From an uncultured Desulfotomaculum sp. (GTDB lineage Bacteria > Bacillota > Desulfotomaculia > Desulfotomaculales > Desulfotomaculaceae): 36,010 nucleotides of DNA. Below the pieces are notes generated by a model that saw only the letters and a program-made list of their open reading frames with translations, had not been told where the DNA came from and did no database searches. Shown here piece by piece: positions 35,464-36,010 of this stretch. The position numbers were made by a program, and so were the translations under genes. The stretch's first letter is position 1. Every line of letters begins with the position of its first letter. Location: contig CAMKDG010000025.1 in NCBI GenBank assembly GCA_946411205.1, forward strand, positions 1 to 36,010, read 5' to 3'.

Positions 35464-36010
35464 ATGTATCCGTACCGTACAGTATCCGTTATTCCTGAAT
35501 TGCCTGAGCCCATTAATCGGTTAAGTGAGCTGGCCAGAAACCTCTGGTTTAGCTGGCATCCTCAGGCCCAACTGCTATATAGCAAGCTAGATTCCCTGCT
35601 GTGGGAAGAGGTTAACCATAATCCGATTAAACAATTACTTTATGTGGATGACGACAAATTGAATCAGGCAGCAGCAGATCCCCAGTATCTTGCAATGTAC
35701 CACCAAGTGTTGGCTGATCTGGATCACTATCTGGGTGGGCAAACCTGGTTCCAAAGAACCTATCCGAATTGTGCTAATCAACTAGTTGCTTATTTTTCAG
35801 CTGAATTCGGTGTCCATGAATCCAATCCGGTCTATAGCGGCGGTCTGGGCTTACTGGCCGGAGATCATTGCAAATCAGCCAGTGACTTAGGGGTACCCTT
35901 CGTGGGTGTTGGTATTCTGTATAAACAAGGATATTTTTGTCAACGCATTAGTAAAGATGGTTGGCAGGAAGCCCATTATAACTTTATGGACTTTAACGAA
36001 ATGACGGTCA
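35464..36010 (+). CDS. glgP: Alpha-glucan (glycogen/maltodextrin) phosphorylase, N-terminal part, truncated by window end
   Basis: Manual translation MYPYRTVSVIPELPEPINRLSELARNLWFSWHPQAQLLY...YFSAEFGVHESNPVYSGGLGLLAGDHCKSASDLGVPFVGVGILYKQGYF; RBS GGAGGGG. Not in the ORF track because there is no stop in the window. Confidence 0.93.
   Translation, partial: MYPYRTVSVIPELPEPINRLSELARNLWFSWHPQAQLLYSKLDSLLWEEVNHNPIKQLLYVDDDKLNQAAADPQYLAMYHQVLADLDHYLGGQTWFQRTYPNCANQLVAYFSAEFGVHESNPVYSGGLGLLAGDHCKSASDLGVPFVGVGILYKQGYFCQRISKDGWQEAHYNFMDFNEMTV

Noticed and set aside
1-36010. CRISPR arrays, tRNA/rRNA genes, intact IS elements or prophage genes
   Set aside because: No regularly spaced repeats, no tRNA/rRNA signatures and no transposase/integrase-like proteins seen on manual reading. 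A tRNAscan/ISfinder/CRISPR search would be needed to exclude small or degenerate cases.

Overview
This 36 kb window looks like a chromosome segment from a low-to-moderate GC, spore-former-type Firmicute (Clostridia, possibly Desulfotomaculum/Peptococcaceae-like; this placement is an inference). Both edges cut genes: a response regulator at the 5' edge and an alpha-glucan phosphorylase at the 3' edge. The most notable block is 2.1-11.8 kb, a divergent cluster. On the minus strand it has an NCS2-type permease, an isochorismatase-fold amidohydrolase (biuret/triuret hydrolase-like) and a stand-alone allophanate-hydrolase C-terminal-like domain protein. On the plus strand it has a PucR-type regulator followed by DUF2877 (AllH-like), FdrA (AllF-like), DUF1116 (YlbE/AllG-like) and carbamate kinase. 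I read this as a ureide/carbamoyl phosphorolysis pathway that yields ATP through carbamoyl phosphate, with a substrate that may differ from oxalurate. Two promoter regions in this cluster share a near-identical 17-bp motif (TTGGCACCA[A/G]GTGACAA), a candidate operator. Other content: a yybP-ykoY (Mn2+) riboswitch upstream of a TerC-family gene; a TauE/SafE permease, membrane protein and universal stress protein operon with a long leader; an SLH-domain surface protein; and common housekeeping or membrane genes. Unexplained items include a stem-rich intergenic region at about 18.0-18.3 kb, an 84-nt structured element at 25.24-25.33 kb, a long hairpin before degV, and a 30-codon small ORF. No tRNA, rRNA, CRISPR array or intact mobile element was recognised.
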